Source: Tricholoma matsutake
Taxonomy: Eukaryota; Basidiomycota; Agaricomycetes; Agaricales; Tricholomataceae
NCBI GenBank assembly: GCA_026075535.2
Contig: AP026548.1
Location: 4,836,001 to 4,900,000 of the forward strand
Length of the DNA: 64,000 nt
Reading direction: 5' to 3'
The position numbers and the translations under genes are program-made. Positions 44,905 to 55,205 of this stretch are shown in pieces (the first letter of the stretch is position 1; each line of letters opens with the position of its first letter). The notes under the pieces were generated by a model. The model was not told the origin of the DNA, did not search any database, and saw only the letters and a list, made by a program, of their open reading frames with translations.

Positions 44905-47675
44905 ACAGGTGCAAGCATATCGAGAAGCCAAGGCTGCTGCAAAAGAGAAGACTGCCGCTAACAAGAGAGCAAATATCCAGAAAGTTGCAGAATTCAAGGG
45001 AAAGTCCCAACAGAAAGCAACAGCAGCTGATCTTCATGGTAACAATCCAACAGACAAACCTACTGTAGCCAAGGGAAAGAGGGCAAGAATGGCAGAGAGT
45101 ACAGTCATGGAATGTATGGGTGTATCTCTCTCAGAGTAAAGAAACCTGACTTGTTCAGTAAGAGGAACATCTTGAGGAACCAGCAGCGAAAAAAGATAAC
45201 AAAAGAGCTAAATGGTCAGGAGAGGACAACTGTAGTACTCCAGGTAAGATGTGTAGTGATTTACACAAGTCAAGTTCTGATAATTCAGATCCTCTTCAGT
45301 TACAAACAGTAATGAAGACATAACTGGCGAGCCTGTAGACCCTCAAGCACCTGAAAATATCTCAACCACTCAAGGTGATGGTAGAGATCCAGAGGAACCC
45401 AGCAGTGCCACCAATGCTGAAGATGAGACAACAGAAAAAGAAAGTCCGTGCGCCCTGCCAGAAGAATCTGAGCCTAGTGGTAGCGAGTATAGTGATGATG
45501 AAGAGGATGAAGATGATGAAGACAATGACAGAGAGCTAGCAGATGATGAGCCAGACACATCTGTGAAACCAAAGTGTGGGGGTAAAAGAGAGAAGAAAGG
45601 CCGTGCAGCAAGGGAAATTATCAGTGCCAGAGTTGCGGCGATAATCACTGATGAACAGCCTCATCCCAATGTGGAAGCTGTCAAATGCAAAGTTGGATCA
45701 CACCCTGAGGCAATGCCAAGGTGAGAGCTGACTATATTTAGACTTCCTCAATCATCCAAACCTCCTCTGCAGACCCAAAGCAAAATGTACCAAATCGATT
45801 CAACCAGCTGCGGTGCCATCAGGTCTCATTGCAAACTGGGAAAAGACTGCGACTCCTGCACAAAAATGAACTACCAAAACTACTACGGCTGCATATAGCA
45901 TACAAACTGCATCCTTGCATGCCAGCAGTGAAGTCAACGATATTGCTGCATTCAGCTTTGATAGTATCCCCTTGGATGATGAGATGATCAAAGAAAATCA
46001 TGCAGGAACTCAGAAAGGTTATGACAAATACAAGGTATGCTTTTACGATATCCTCAGAGTGTCATTGGTCTTACTACTAGGTAATATACCTGCAGTCAGT
46101 TGCCAAGATCAAAGATGTTCATTCTGCACCATTGAAGCATATCGACCTCACAAATCCACCTACCAGTGTTAGGAAGATCAAGACGATCTCAAATGCAAAC
46201 CTCCCCGACGGCACTCAGCGCCTGTTTACAAAAGTTGTGGGTCTGATTACCTGCGAAACCACTGGTGCTCTTGAACCATGGGAGACTCCAGACTACGATG
46301 AACTGATAGAAATATGGAACCTGGTTTTTGGCAATGACCATCCAATCCGGAATGGCAATTTCAAATGTGAGGTATTCATTACTGCAAAGACCTTGGTACG
46401 TTTTTGCACTCTCTGCTTGGTGTTACTGACATCTCTATGGTCCAGATGAAACACTCTATCTTGGCATGGCTACACAAGTTTAAAGATGCTGCTGAAGATG
46501 CTGTCAGTGAAGAATTCAAGCGCCAGGGTTTGAAGACAGATGCAGCTAAAGCAGAGTTTGTCCACTTCCTTCTTGGGGATCTGAACGATATTTCGAGTAA
46601 GAACCATCCCTTCATATGGGAATCCATCTATGATGACCCTAAGGCTGAATGACAGGTGATGTTCTTCTTTTATGTTGATGTGATAACACTGTAATGAATG
46701 TGAATTGGTTTAGGGAATATTTCAGGGACAATTGTTTGCCCAAACATTTCTGGAGCACCTTGTGGCACTATCAGGTATACCGGAGGATTATCATGTACAG
46801 GAGTGCCCTGTTGGTGCACTTGTCTTGTCTATCCAAGCAGTCTGTCCCTGGGCCAAGCCTCAAATCAATTCCACATGAACTAACAGTCTACTTAGGTCCA
46901 TCGTGCACTTCTATATGCTGTAGGAGGAAACTTCGAACCACCACACAGCAAAACCGAATTGGCATTCTCAAAGCAAAATTGGGGAGATCATGCAGAAACC
47001 ATTTCACAGTCTTGGCATTGTAAGGGGACTAGGGGGGTGCCCTGTGTGTTTTTCCTATTTTTTATGTTCGTCCTATATTTTTCCCCACCTCATTTCCTTC
47101 TATTCTTCATTTTCTATGATTTTTCCGGATTTTATTACTAATTTTCCCTTGCTATCATGTTTGTACATGTTGACACTTTTATATTTAGAGGCGGAGTACC
47201 CCTTCCGACACATACCCCCTTGGTATGATGTCATTCGGCGGCCTTGATCCGCCTTGATCCGCCTTTTTCTATTTTTAGGTTATATTTGATTTTTGTCATC
47301 TTCACATATACTGGGCATCAGCAAGGGGATCCTTAGAGTTTTCTCTTCGGATTTCCCTTTGCTAGGTGCACCCCCAATCCCTGTATTATGTAGCATAATT
47401 TTAACTTCGGATTTCCCTTTGCTAGAGGCTTAGGTTGCCCTTATAGGCATGGCCTCAAGAGTGTTAAACGACACTCAGTTTTTCTGAAGCGCATCAAGAG
47501 CCTACAGGAGCCACAGTGGGACAACATATATGCCAAAGCATGGGAGCAGGCCAAGCACAGTCAGTGGGACGAGAAGAAGGAAGCTGAAGAAGATTATGAG
47601 GTGCCTGAGGAATCAGATGATGATCAGGAACTTTTCAATCCCAAATATGATGCTGTTCAGTGTGACGAGGATTAG
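44905..47675 (+). pseudogene. DUF6532-like gene, split by a solo LTR
   Basis: Plus-strand exon pieces: a Lys-rich start (MQAYREAKAAAKEKTAANK, 44909 on), an acidic low-complexity region (45300-45720), then IISARVAAIITDEQPHP. The DUF6532-like core is at 46098-46880: LFTKVVGLITCETTGALEPW, IEIWNLVFGNDHPIRNGNF, ILAWLHKFKD, NHPFIWESIYDD and GIFQGQLFAQTFLEHL. FSKQNWGDHAETISQSWH near 46965-47018 is interrupted by the LTR, and the frame resumes at 47451 (GLKSVKRHSVFLKRIKSL) to a stop at 47673-47675. At least one TGA (46650-46652) and frameshifts are present. Such proteins commonly sit next to transposons in basidiomycetes; the function is unknown. Confidence 0.6.
47019..47445 (+). repeat. Solo LTR of the gypsy F family
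   Basis: A 427-bp TGTAAGG...CCTTATA LTR is flanked by the perfect 5-bp duplication GGCAT (47014-47018 and 47446-47450). It is similar to the LTRs of element F. Removing it with one duplication copy restores an open frame in the DUF6532-like gene. Confidence 0.95.
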
Positions 47676-48083
47676 CTAGCTACATAATACTGTAGTAAAA
47701 TGGCAAATTCTATTTTTTATTTGTTATTTTCATTCGTTTTTTGAGGTCTTTACATGGGTTTTGGCATGGCTTTCAATACTTCACAGAGGACTTCAGCAGG
47801 TCTTTGATGGCTTTCAAAGTATATACAGACTTCATAAGACAGACAAAGACTTTTTGAAGGAAAGTGACTGGGCATAAAAAGTACCATTGTCCTTTGAGAC
47901 TTTTGAGCCTTTCAGACCTTTTCGTACTTTTAAAAGTCCTATAAGTCCTCAAAAAAGACCCTGGAGTTTTCCTGATGCAGGAGTGACAACTCAGCTCGAC
48001 TGATCAGGTTTCAGTCAGTTTTGGGACTCCCTGAAACCTGTTCCCAGTGTAACCTACCCTAACCAGCAACCAAAAAGGCCCTA

Positions 48084-48558
48084 AGCACTCAATTATGTCA
48101 ACTTCAAATATGCGTGGGCTCAGCTTACTTGAATGTATTCTATAGCTTCATCTTAACCCAATTTCATATTTTTCAAATTGCATTTGGGGCTATGGTGGAT
48201 ATTTCCAGATTGTTAATATATTGAGGCATCCCCACACCTGCTGGTGGCACTGTCAGCTGTTACAGTAATATTTATTATTGTGTTACATATTATTTATAGC
48301 ACTACATACTATCGTAACCATGTCTCATACTATTTCAAATCATATATATGAGACATAATATACTTTGTAGTCATAGCCTGTCACCTCAGTGTTTGTTCAT
48401 TCACTGAGGTGTACATCCCCTTTCTCTATTTTATTTATTCTCTTACTTGTAGTAGTCCTTGTTATTCTATTCTAGGTACTACTACTGAATATGTTAGTGT
48501 TTGTTCATTCATTGAGGTGTAAATCCCCCTTTTCTATTTTATTTATTCTCTTACTTAC
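48084..48558. other. AT-rich spacer with start of a 108-bp tandem repeat
   Basis: No gene. From 48391 a 108-bp unit (starting GTTTGTTCATTCACTGAGG) begins; the next units start at 48499 and, after the copia insertion, at 54307. Confidence 0.6.
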
Positions 48559-48830
48559 TGTTGGAGCAGACTATATACGCTGCACAGGGGAAGAGACTAC
48601 ACGTTCCTTACAACCTACCTGGGGTTTAGTTAGACTTACAGCTAGGGTTAGCAGAGGTAAGAACACTGTATTCCTACTATGGTACAGGTTCTCCTTATAT
48701 ACATAATATTAAGGATGTCACATGACTTGGGAATGTGTTTACCGCATGTATGCGCAGTAAGCGCAGTAACATGTGTATGCTGCATGTATCGCCTCATGTA
48801 TACAGCATGCATCAGGGATTAATTTCAACA
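48559..48830 (-). repeat. 3' LTR of copia E
   Basis: Runs from TGTTGGAGC to TTCAACA on plus. It differs from 53978-54249 at four sites, each a CpG in one copy and TpG or CpA in the other. Confidence 0.97.
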
Positions 48831-48862
48831 CCCCCCCTCAAACTGTACAGCGCTCTAAGCAG

Positions 48863-51800
48863 CTAAGTTTGAATCTCGAAAGTAATTCCGATAGAGTCTC
48901 TAAATTTCCTGAATAGGATGGCGCCAAGGTTCTTTGTGAACATGTCAGCCGGATTATCACTTCCAGGAATGAAAACGACTGTGACTTTGTCATTTTCTAT
49001 GCATTCGCGGGTGTAGTGGTAGCGAATGTCTATATGTTTGGTCCTTCTTTCCTGAACTGGATTTGATCCAATAAAGATGGATCCTTGATTATCAGCGCAG
49101 ATTGGTACGCGCTTCAGTGTATATCCAAGTTCCTGGAATAAGGACTCTATCCACACTATCTGCCGACAAGTGTCGGAGAGAGCCATGTATTCGGCTTCTG
49201 TGGATGACAGTGCTACAGTTTTTTGTAAACAGGACTGCCAGCACACAATGCCACTCGCCAGAGTAGCAAAGTAACCCGTTGTAGATCAGCGCTTGACTGT
49301 GTCAGCTGCCCAATCAGAATCTGTGAAGGCCTGTAGCCCTTCGGATTTCTCTCCATCATAGACCATACTGTACTTCTGAGTTCCCACCAGATAGCGCATT
49401 ATGTACATTGCTTTGTCTAGATGTTCTTGGCTAGGATTAGCCGAGAATTGCGACATCTTGATTACCGCGTAAGCGATATCAGGTCGCGTTCTGAGCATCA
49501 GATACAATAAAGATCCGATCACAGACTGATATTTTGATCTAAGCGCCGCGTTTGGCGTCGCTGTGTTCTCCGACGGTTTGTAGCCAGTCGGGAGCGGAGT
49601 GGGGGCAATCTTGGCATTTGTCATCTCGAACCTCTCAAGCACTTTGGCGAGATATTCTGTTTGATCGAGTTTGACTTTTGCAGCGGTCTGGGTGACACGC
49701 ATGCCTAAGAATTCCATGACTTTTTCAGTACTACAGCACTCCCAATGCTTCAGGCAAGCATTCTTCTTTTCATCCACAAGTTTCTTGTTCTTGCCCATGA
49801 ACAAGCCATCATCAACATAGACTAGCGCAATAACGATGCTGCCTGTCTTAGGATCCTTGTGTATGAAGATGCCAGCATCGGAGCTGGCGCGCACGAACCC
49901 AATGGTGCGCATAAATGCCTCTAGCTCTCTCCACCATGCTAGTGAAGCCTGTTTAAGGCCATACAATGCTCGGTGTAAGCGCATTACTTTGCGCTCTTTA
50001 CCCTCGAGTTTGAAACCCTCGGGTTGATCCATATAGATCTCCTCATCAAGTTTGCCGTATAAAAATGCGGTTTTTACATCTAGACCGGTCATATACATGC
50101 CTTCTAGAGACGCAAGGGCAAACATGAGGCGTACGGTCTCGTAGCGGACTACTGGTGAGAAAATCTCATCAAAGTCAACGCCTTCGACTTGTGAAAAGCC
50201 TTTGGCCACGAGTCTGGCTCGTTTTCTTCCGTCCGATTTCACGGAGAAAACCCATCTATTTTTGATCGTTTTTCGATCATGTGGAAGATCGACGATGTCA
50301 TAGACTTGTCGCTTGCGAAGAGCCTCTAACTCTTCACGACAAGCCTGTTTCCACTCAAGTTGCTGCTGCCGGGGTAGGCGCGCAATATCGTGAAATTGGT
50401 TTGGAACTAGGCTTTTTCCGCTTGATGGTGTGACTGCTTTTGACAACAGCCAGCGGATAAGCTCATCTCCACCTTCCTTGGTTATCTTTTTAATATAACC
50501 TGCTTCGTCCGGTTCCCCCATTGGGTAATCATGTTCTTGATTATTGGAATCGGGCACACTCTCATGGGGTGCCGAACTCGGTCCAGTAACCGGTTCTTGC
50601 TGTTGAGGTCGTGGTCCTGTTCGGTTATGATCTGAATCTTGACCCACAGACTTCTTCCAATATCGATCATGCGCAATGTCTCTCTCTATGTCAGAGGGGA
50701 GTCGCTGTTCTCCATAGGTATTGCCGGGATGGTTTGGGATTTTCCTCTGCCTGCCTGATCGACGGGGCAATTGCTGCCATTCCTGTTGATCTTCACGTCT
50801 TGGACGAAAGTCCTCAGTGGTAACTGGAGGCGGCGGAGGAGGAGCGTTAGTCGCATTGTCATGCGCCTTTTGCTCGCTTGGTAAATCATCATCATCATCT
50901 TCTGATGATGGAGGAAGGGGCGGATTTTGTGGCGGTATAGGGTCATCGCCATCCATTCCAGATGAGTGGTCGTCATCTTCTGGTTCTGGTGGAAAATCAC
51001 CAAGGTCTGTCTTGGCAGGAGTTTTAGCTCTGGGACAGCATGGGAACATCGTTTCATCAAATAGTGCTGTAGCACCAATGAATATTGCGCCGTTTCGTCG
51101 CATGAAACGATATGCTTTAATGCCATCTTCTACTCCAAGGTACGTCATTAACTCCGATCGAGGAGACAATGTTGTTGGACGTTTTTCCTTTGGTAGATAG
51201 ACATAAGCACCGCAACCGAAGACCTTCAGATTGTTTAGATCTGGGCGGACCTTTGTCAGGTCCTCAAAAGGTGTCAGCCATTTCAGGCGCCTTATTGGGG
51301 TTCGGTTGTATAAATGTGTTGCATGTTCTATGCAAAATTCCCACCATGATTGTGGTAGACAAGCGGTGAATCGCAGGGTTTGCAACTTTTCCATTATTGT
51401 CCTTATAGCGCGCTCTGCGCGCCCGTTCTGTTGATGAACGTGGGGTGCAGACATCTCTATTTTGATGCCTAAATCCTTGAGCTGTTTTTGTAGCTCACGA
51501 TCCTTGAACTCCCCCCCTGGATCGACACGCCAGCGCTTGATTGTAGCGCCATATTGGGTCTTAGCCATCGCTTGAAATTGTCTAATCGCTGCAGCAGCGT
51601 CAGATTTCTTTCTAAGGCATTGGACCCAAATATGTGACGTTTTGTCATCCAGAAATACAATGAAGTATTTATGTTTGTGGTACGATAGTACCGGGAGTTC
51701 CTTTAGGTCGGAATGTATTAATTCAAAGGATTTGTCAGCTCGTGAGTCTGACTCGGGAAAAGATTTTGAGGTCATTTTCCCTTCTGCACACCCTGGACAT

Positions 51801-53761
51801 ATAATTTTGTCTTTAGGAATAATTAAATTCCTTGGGAATTTTATGGTGCTTTTAGGCATTTTCCCTAGCGCCTCTTTGGATGGGTGTCCAAGTCGCCTAT
51901 GCCAAGTCAAGTAGTCAGCGACATAAATGGTCGCGACATTAACCTTTTTGGTGCTCAATATATGAGTCCAAGCCCAATAGATCGTGTCATTCCTCCTTAG
52001 AGGGACACAATGCATGATTGGGTTTCCATGCTCGATGAATGAAATGTATGCGGAGGAACCACGCACATCACTTCCGTCTTGTAAAAAGACCCCCATTGAC
52101 ATCAATCGAGTATTAATGTCGGGTATGTAGTAGATGGGGTATAGTCGCGTTTCACGCATCTCTGACTTCCCATTACATACTACCTGGTGCCTAATGAAGA
52201 CTGCTCCTTTTCCTACTATATGAGTAGTACCAGTGGCCGTTTGGACCAAGGTAGAGTCCTTTCTCGGTAAAGGCTCGTAAGAAGCGAAATCTTTCATTTC
52301 ACCAGTGAAGTGTTTTGATGCGCCTGAATCCATGATCCAGTCGGCACCTTTCTTACAATCTCCCTTTGCACACATAGCACATATATTAAGATCTACATAA
52401 TTCCATGATACATTTAATAGCGGTAAAATTTCACATGAAAAGTTCACTGTATTCATAGGAATTTTAATCTTAGTGCTTGTGGCAGGGAAAAGGACTGACC
52501 TGTCATCATACGCCCCTGTATCAAGGGGTTCATCGACGAGCATTTCGTCGACGGCTTTCCACACTTCCTCGTCAGTTACTGGAGGTTCGGATCCGAGGGA
52601 GACGGTATCGTCTTCTACCTCCTCGATCGTTGCCTCGGTTTCTGGCTCTATCCTCCTTCTCTTACCTTCTCGCACCGTAAGGTGCTCTTCCAGCGGTCGC
52701 AGGTTTTTTGCGCTGCGCGGAAGTTGCATGCGCTCGAGGGTGTCTCGAGCTTGCTGGTATTCGGTGTAAACCGAGCGAGAAGAGGAGGCCGCGCCCGTGT
52801 ATGCCTGTGCAGGCGGTCGGCGGCGAGGATCCCTTGTGGGAGTGTGTTCGCGTCGCTCGATGCGCTGTATGAGCGGCATCGGCAGTATGATGGTGCCATT
52901 ACCATTTATGGTGGTAAAGGCGTTGGAGGCGAGGTGGGTATGTTTCTCCTTTGGCTTCTCCTCCTTAGTCTTTCTGTCCCCACGTCGTCCACGTTTTCGG
53001 GACGAGTCTCCATTGCTGTTTTGCCCTTCTTTGGGCTGCCATTTGGGGTTTCCCCCCTTGCGCTTAACAGCGGAAAGTTTGTTGGCCTGAGGCTGGCCAG
53101 CGGGCTTTCCAACTGCTGTGTGCCTTGAGGCTTCAGCAACAATGGAGTCCTTGACATGTTTAAATGTCAAGGCGCTAGTGGCGGTCATGTTAAGGACCGT
53201 TGCAGACAATGAGTCGTACTCGCGCGGCATCGCAGCAAGTAAAATCATCGCCTGTACTAGCTCGGGGATGGCGACATTAGCAGCCGTGAGGCGCTCAAAT
53301 TTGTCAGCCATTCTTGCAATCTCCGGTGCAGGGTTCGCAGCCGGGATTTTGATTGCTATTGCGGACCTAAAGTCCGCGAAGACTTGGGAGGGGCCGTCCA
53401 CACCATAATCGGTGCGGATGAGATCCCACACCTCCTCAGCAGTGTCCTTTGTGTTGGCATGCTGCCAAATGGAGGGGGCCAGGCGGAGCACTAGGCTACC
53501 AATAGCCTGGTCGTTTTTGTTGCTCCAGGTCTGGAGCTTGGCACTAGCGTCCGCTACCAAGGTAGCGTTCGTCGCCGTCAAGGGAGGCGCCGGGGGCGGT
53601 TTTTGCTCCGCCCCGCTAGTTATTTGCCAGAGGCCCTGAGACCTGAGCCACGCCTTCATTGAGTCGGCCCATAGAATGTAATTTGATCCGTCAAAAGTTT
53701 GAATGAGTTTTTCAAGAGTTGAAGACATGATTCTGTGGTGGCAGCTGTTAAAAGTGCTCAA
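48863..53761 (-). pseudogene. Copia E gag-pol, one premature TGA
   Basis: The frame from 53761 (MSTFNSCHHR; an inner MSS at 53728 is also possible) runs 1491 codons to TGA at 49286-49288. The same frame continues to 48863. Domains by approximate residue: gag 10-230 (SNYILWADSMKAWL), protease 480 (MDSGASKHF), GAG-pre-integrase 625 (WHRRLGHPS, CPGC), integrase core 690-810 with HSDL, VDPGGEF and NGRAERA, Pro/Asp-rich linker 930-1120, RT 1170-1330 with KTAFLYGKL, LYGLKQASLAWW and the active site YVDD. RNase H begins at DSDWAAD just before the stop and continues beyond it (SSTEAEYMAL, ADNQGSIFI, KHIDIRYHYTRE). The stop follows VKR, where Arg (CGA) is expected. All catalytic residues I checked are present. 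Confidence 0.95.
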
Positions 53762-53960
53762 TCAGTCTTTTTACTCAATAAAACACGTTTAACGTTCTCA
53801 GGAGAAAACACTCCTTCAGAGTGGTTAACCCTAGTCAACCTAGGTTTTATATGCAGCTCGCAGGGAGCGCAATGCAGCTCACGAAGAGCGCAAGGTTATA
53901 ATTTGGAGACGATGAAGTCAACGTCGTTCGCAGCTAATTAAAGCGCATTCACGACGTGCC

Positions 53961-53977
53961 CAGCAGGGCCCATAACC
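53961..53977 (-). other. Primer-binding site of copia E, half-tRNA type
   Basis: Read on the minus strand directly after the 5' LTR: GGTTATGGGCCCTGCTG. This matches the complement of the anticodon-arm region of initiator-Met tRNA (GGGC[U/C]CAUAACC), not its 3' CCA end. It thus resembles Drosophila copia, which is primed by a 5' half of tRNA-iMet. Confidence 0.75.
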
Positions 53978-54249
53978 TGTTGGAGCAGACTATATACGCT
54001 GCACAGGGGAAGAGACTACACGTTCCTTACAACCTACCTGGGGTTTAGTTAGACTTACAGCTAGGGTTAGCAGAGGTAAGAACACTGTATTCCTACTACG
54101 GTACAGGTTCTCCTTATATACATAATATTAAGGATGTCACATGACTCGGGAATGTGTTTACCGCATGTATGCGCAGTAAGCACAGTAACATGCGTATGCT
54201 GCATGTATCGCCTCATGTATACAGCATGCATCAGGGATTAATTTCAACA
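53978..54249 (-). repeat. 5' LTR of copia E
   Basis: 272 bp, same ends as 48559-48830. It drives minus-strand transcription; no core promoter motif is obvious apart from TATATACAT near 54115. Confidence 0.97.
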
Positions 54250-54551
54250 CTTACTCATAGTAGTCCTTGTTATTCTATTCTAGGTACTACTACTGAATAT
54301 GTTAGTGTTTGTTCATTCACTGAGGTTCCTTGTTATCCTACTCTAGTCCCCAACTGGTCCCTGCCTTCTACACAGAAGGTCAAGCCAAACATGTGCAACA
54401 TGTGCTTGAAGCTCTGGCTGACATGTAACACAATGGGCAAACTCTGGGGCAGTGGAGTGGCAGTGGGTGAGGCAGTTAACTTGCAGTTGGATGCCATTTG
54501 TTGTTTCACTTAGCAATTATGTAATATAGTTTTGTAATCCAAGTCAAAATT
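54250..54551 (+). repeat. Continuation of the 108-bp tandem repeat and short spacer
   Basis: The unit interrupted by copia E resumes here (GTTTGTTCATTCACTGAGG at 54307). After 54330 the sequence is unique and may hold exon fragments (MCNMCLKLWLTCNTMGKLW). Confidence 0.5.
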
Positions 54552-54917
54552 TTGCTCATCCATCAAGACCATTTGCCCCACCCATTTCCACTCCTTCCTT
54601 GGCTACATTCAACTGAGGCTTGCAAACATGGATTTGGAGAGGCTTGTAAGATTGTAAAGCATTTTATGCTGCTAGATCTCATCTACATGGTTCCCAAACT
54701 TTGCATCAAGATTCACGAGGCAGTTTCTCAAGCACAAGGATCTGATCCAAAAGCACACATGGCAGGATACAACAACACATACTTTGATAACACTGGCATA
54801 AACATATCTAACCTTGGGACATATCCTACCAATGAAGATATTGCTGATGTAGCTACTCAGGAAACTGACAGTGTCCTTGCACTACTAGGTCTGGTCCCTA
54901 GCCAACTATGTTTGTAA
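54552..54917 (+). CDS. Conserved-looking fragment of unknown basidiomycete protein
   Basis: A 121-codon frame with protein-like composition: CKHGFGEACKIVKHFMLLDL, IYMVPKLCIKIHEAV, SDPKAHMAGYNNTYFDNTGI, then LGTYPTNEDIADVATQE and SVLALLGLVPSQ. I recall similar strings (VF..R.IVKDF..LD..YM.PKL, AGYxHTYFD) in repeat-associated proteins of Agaricomycetes but cannot name the family. It is probably a C-terminal exon of a larger gene lost to the left. Function unknown. Confidence 0.45.
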   Translation: MLIHQDHLPHPFPLLPWLHSTEACKHGFGEACKIVKHFMLLDLIYMVPKLCIKIHEAVSQAQGSDPKAHMAGYNNTYFDNTGINISNLGTYPTNEDIADVATQETDSVLALLGLVPSQLCL

Positions 54918-55205
54918 GGGTGTGGTCCCTTACAGGTTACTTAACTTCATGGGTACCCAGAGCTTGACCAAATGGTATTGCTATGAGTATGTTGCAAAGT
55001 AAGTGTTGTCCTTACATAATACAACTATACAGTAGTAGGTAGTGGGGTGTACAAACAAGTATAAACATTGGCTGTTACATACCCCCTTTTGAGATTGTGT
55101 TGTAGCAATCTAAGTAAAGTAAAAATGAAAATGATAGTGGTAGTAAGGAATGTTCTATGATATATGCAAAAATAAAACAAAAATGAGCTGCCCTCGAGAC
55201 TAAAT
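54918..55205. other. Short intergenic, no feature
   Basis: AT-rich, with short hydrophobic frames only. Confidence 0.4.

Larger units (their letters stand above)
41748..48083. mobile_element. TIR-bounded element with Plavaka-like transposase and DUF6532-like gene
   Basis: The left end TAGGGCCTTTTCGGTTGCCG and the right end, inverted, TAGGGCCTTTTTGGTTGCTG match over about 27 bp with two C/T differences, both CpG against TpG. Inside lie a minus-strand Plavaka-like transposase relic and a plus-strand DUF6532-like gene, divergently arranged. Subterminal regions share inverted AAAGTCC/GGACTTT-rich sequence (42700-42860 and 47830-47990). No matching target duplication was found (CCTTTTAC and AGCACTCA flank it). 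A solo LTR sits inside (47019-47445). Confidence 0.6.
48559..54249 (-). mobile_element. Ty1/copia element E, nearly intact and young
   Basis: A complete minus-strand copia element with two 272-bp LTRs (48559-48830 and 53978-54249), a perfect 5-bp target duplication CTTAC (48554-48558 and 54250-54254), a polypurine tract at 48831-48840 (minus-strand GAGGGGGGG) and a primer-binding site at 53961-53977. It has one gag-pol frame interrupted by a single TGA. The LTRs differ at four positions. It inserted into a 108-bp tandem repeat. Confidence 0.97.

Noticed and set aside
44674..44997. Minus-strand ORF with membrane-like hydrophobic start
   Set aside because: It is antisense to the Lys/Ala-rich first exon of the DUF6532-like gene, which fits coding composition better.
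47740..47760. GAGGTCTTTACAT near 47742 as another end of the tRNA-armed element
   Set aside because: Only about 12 bp match, and the C-run and arm sequence are missing.
41738..48093. An 8-bp target duplication for the Plavaka-like element
   Set aside because: The flanks CCTTTTAC and AGCACTCA do not match; the ends are called from the TIR alone.
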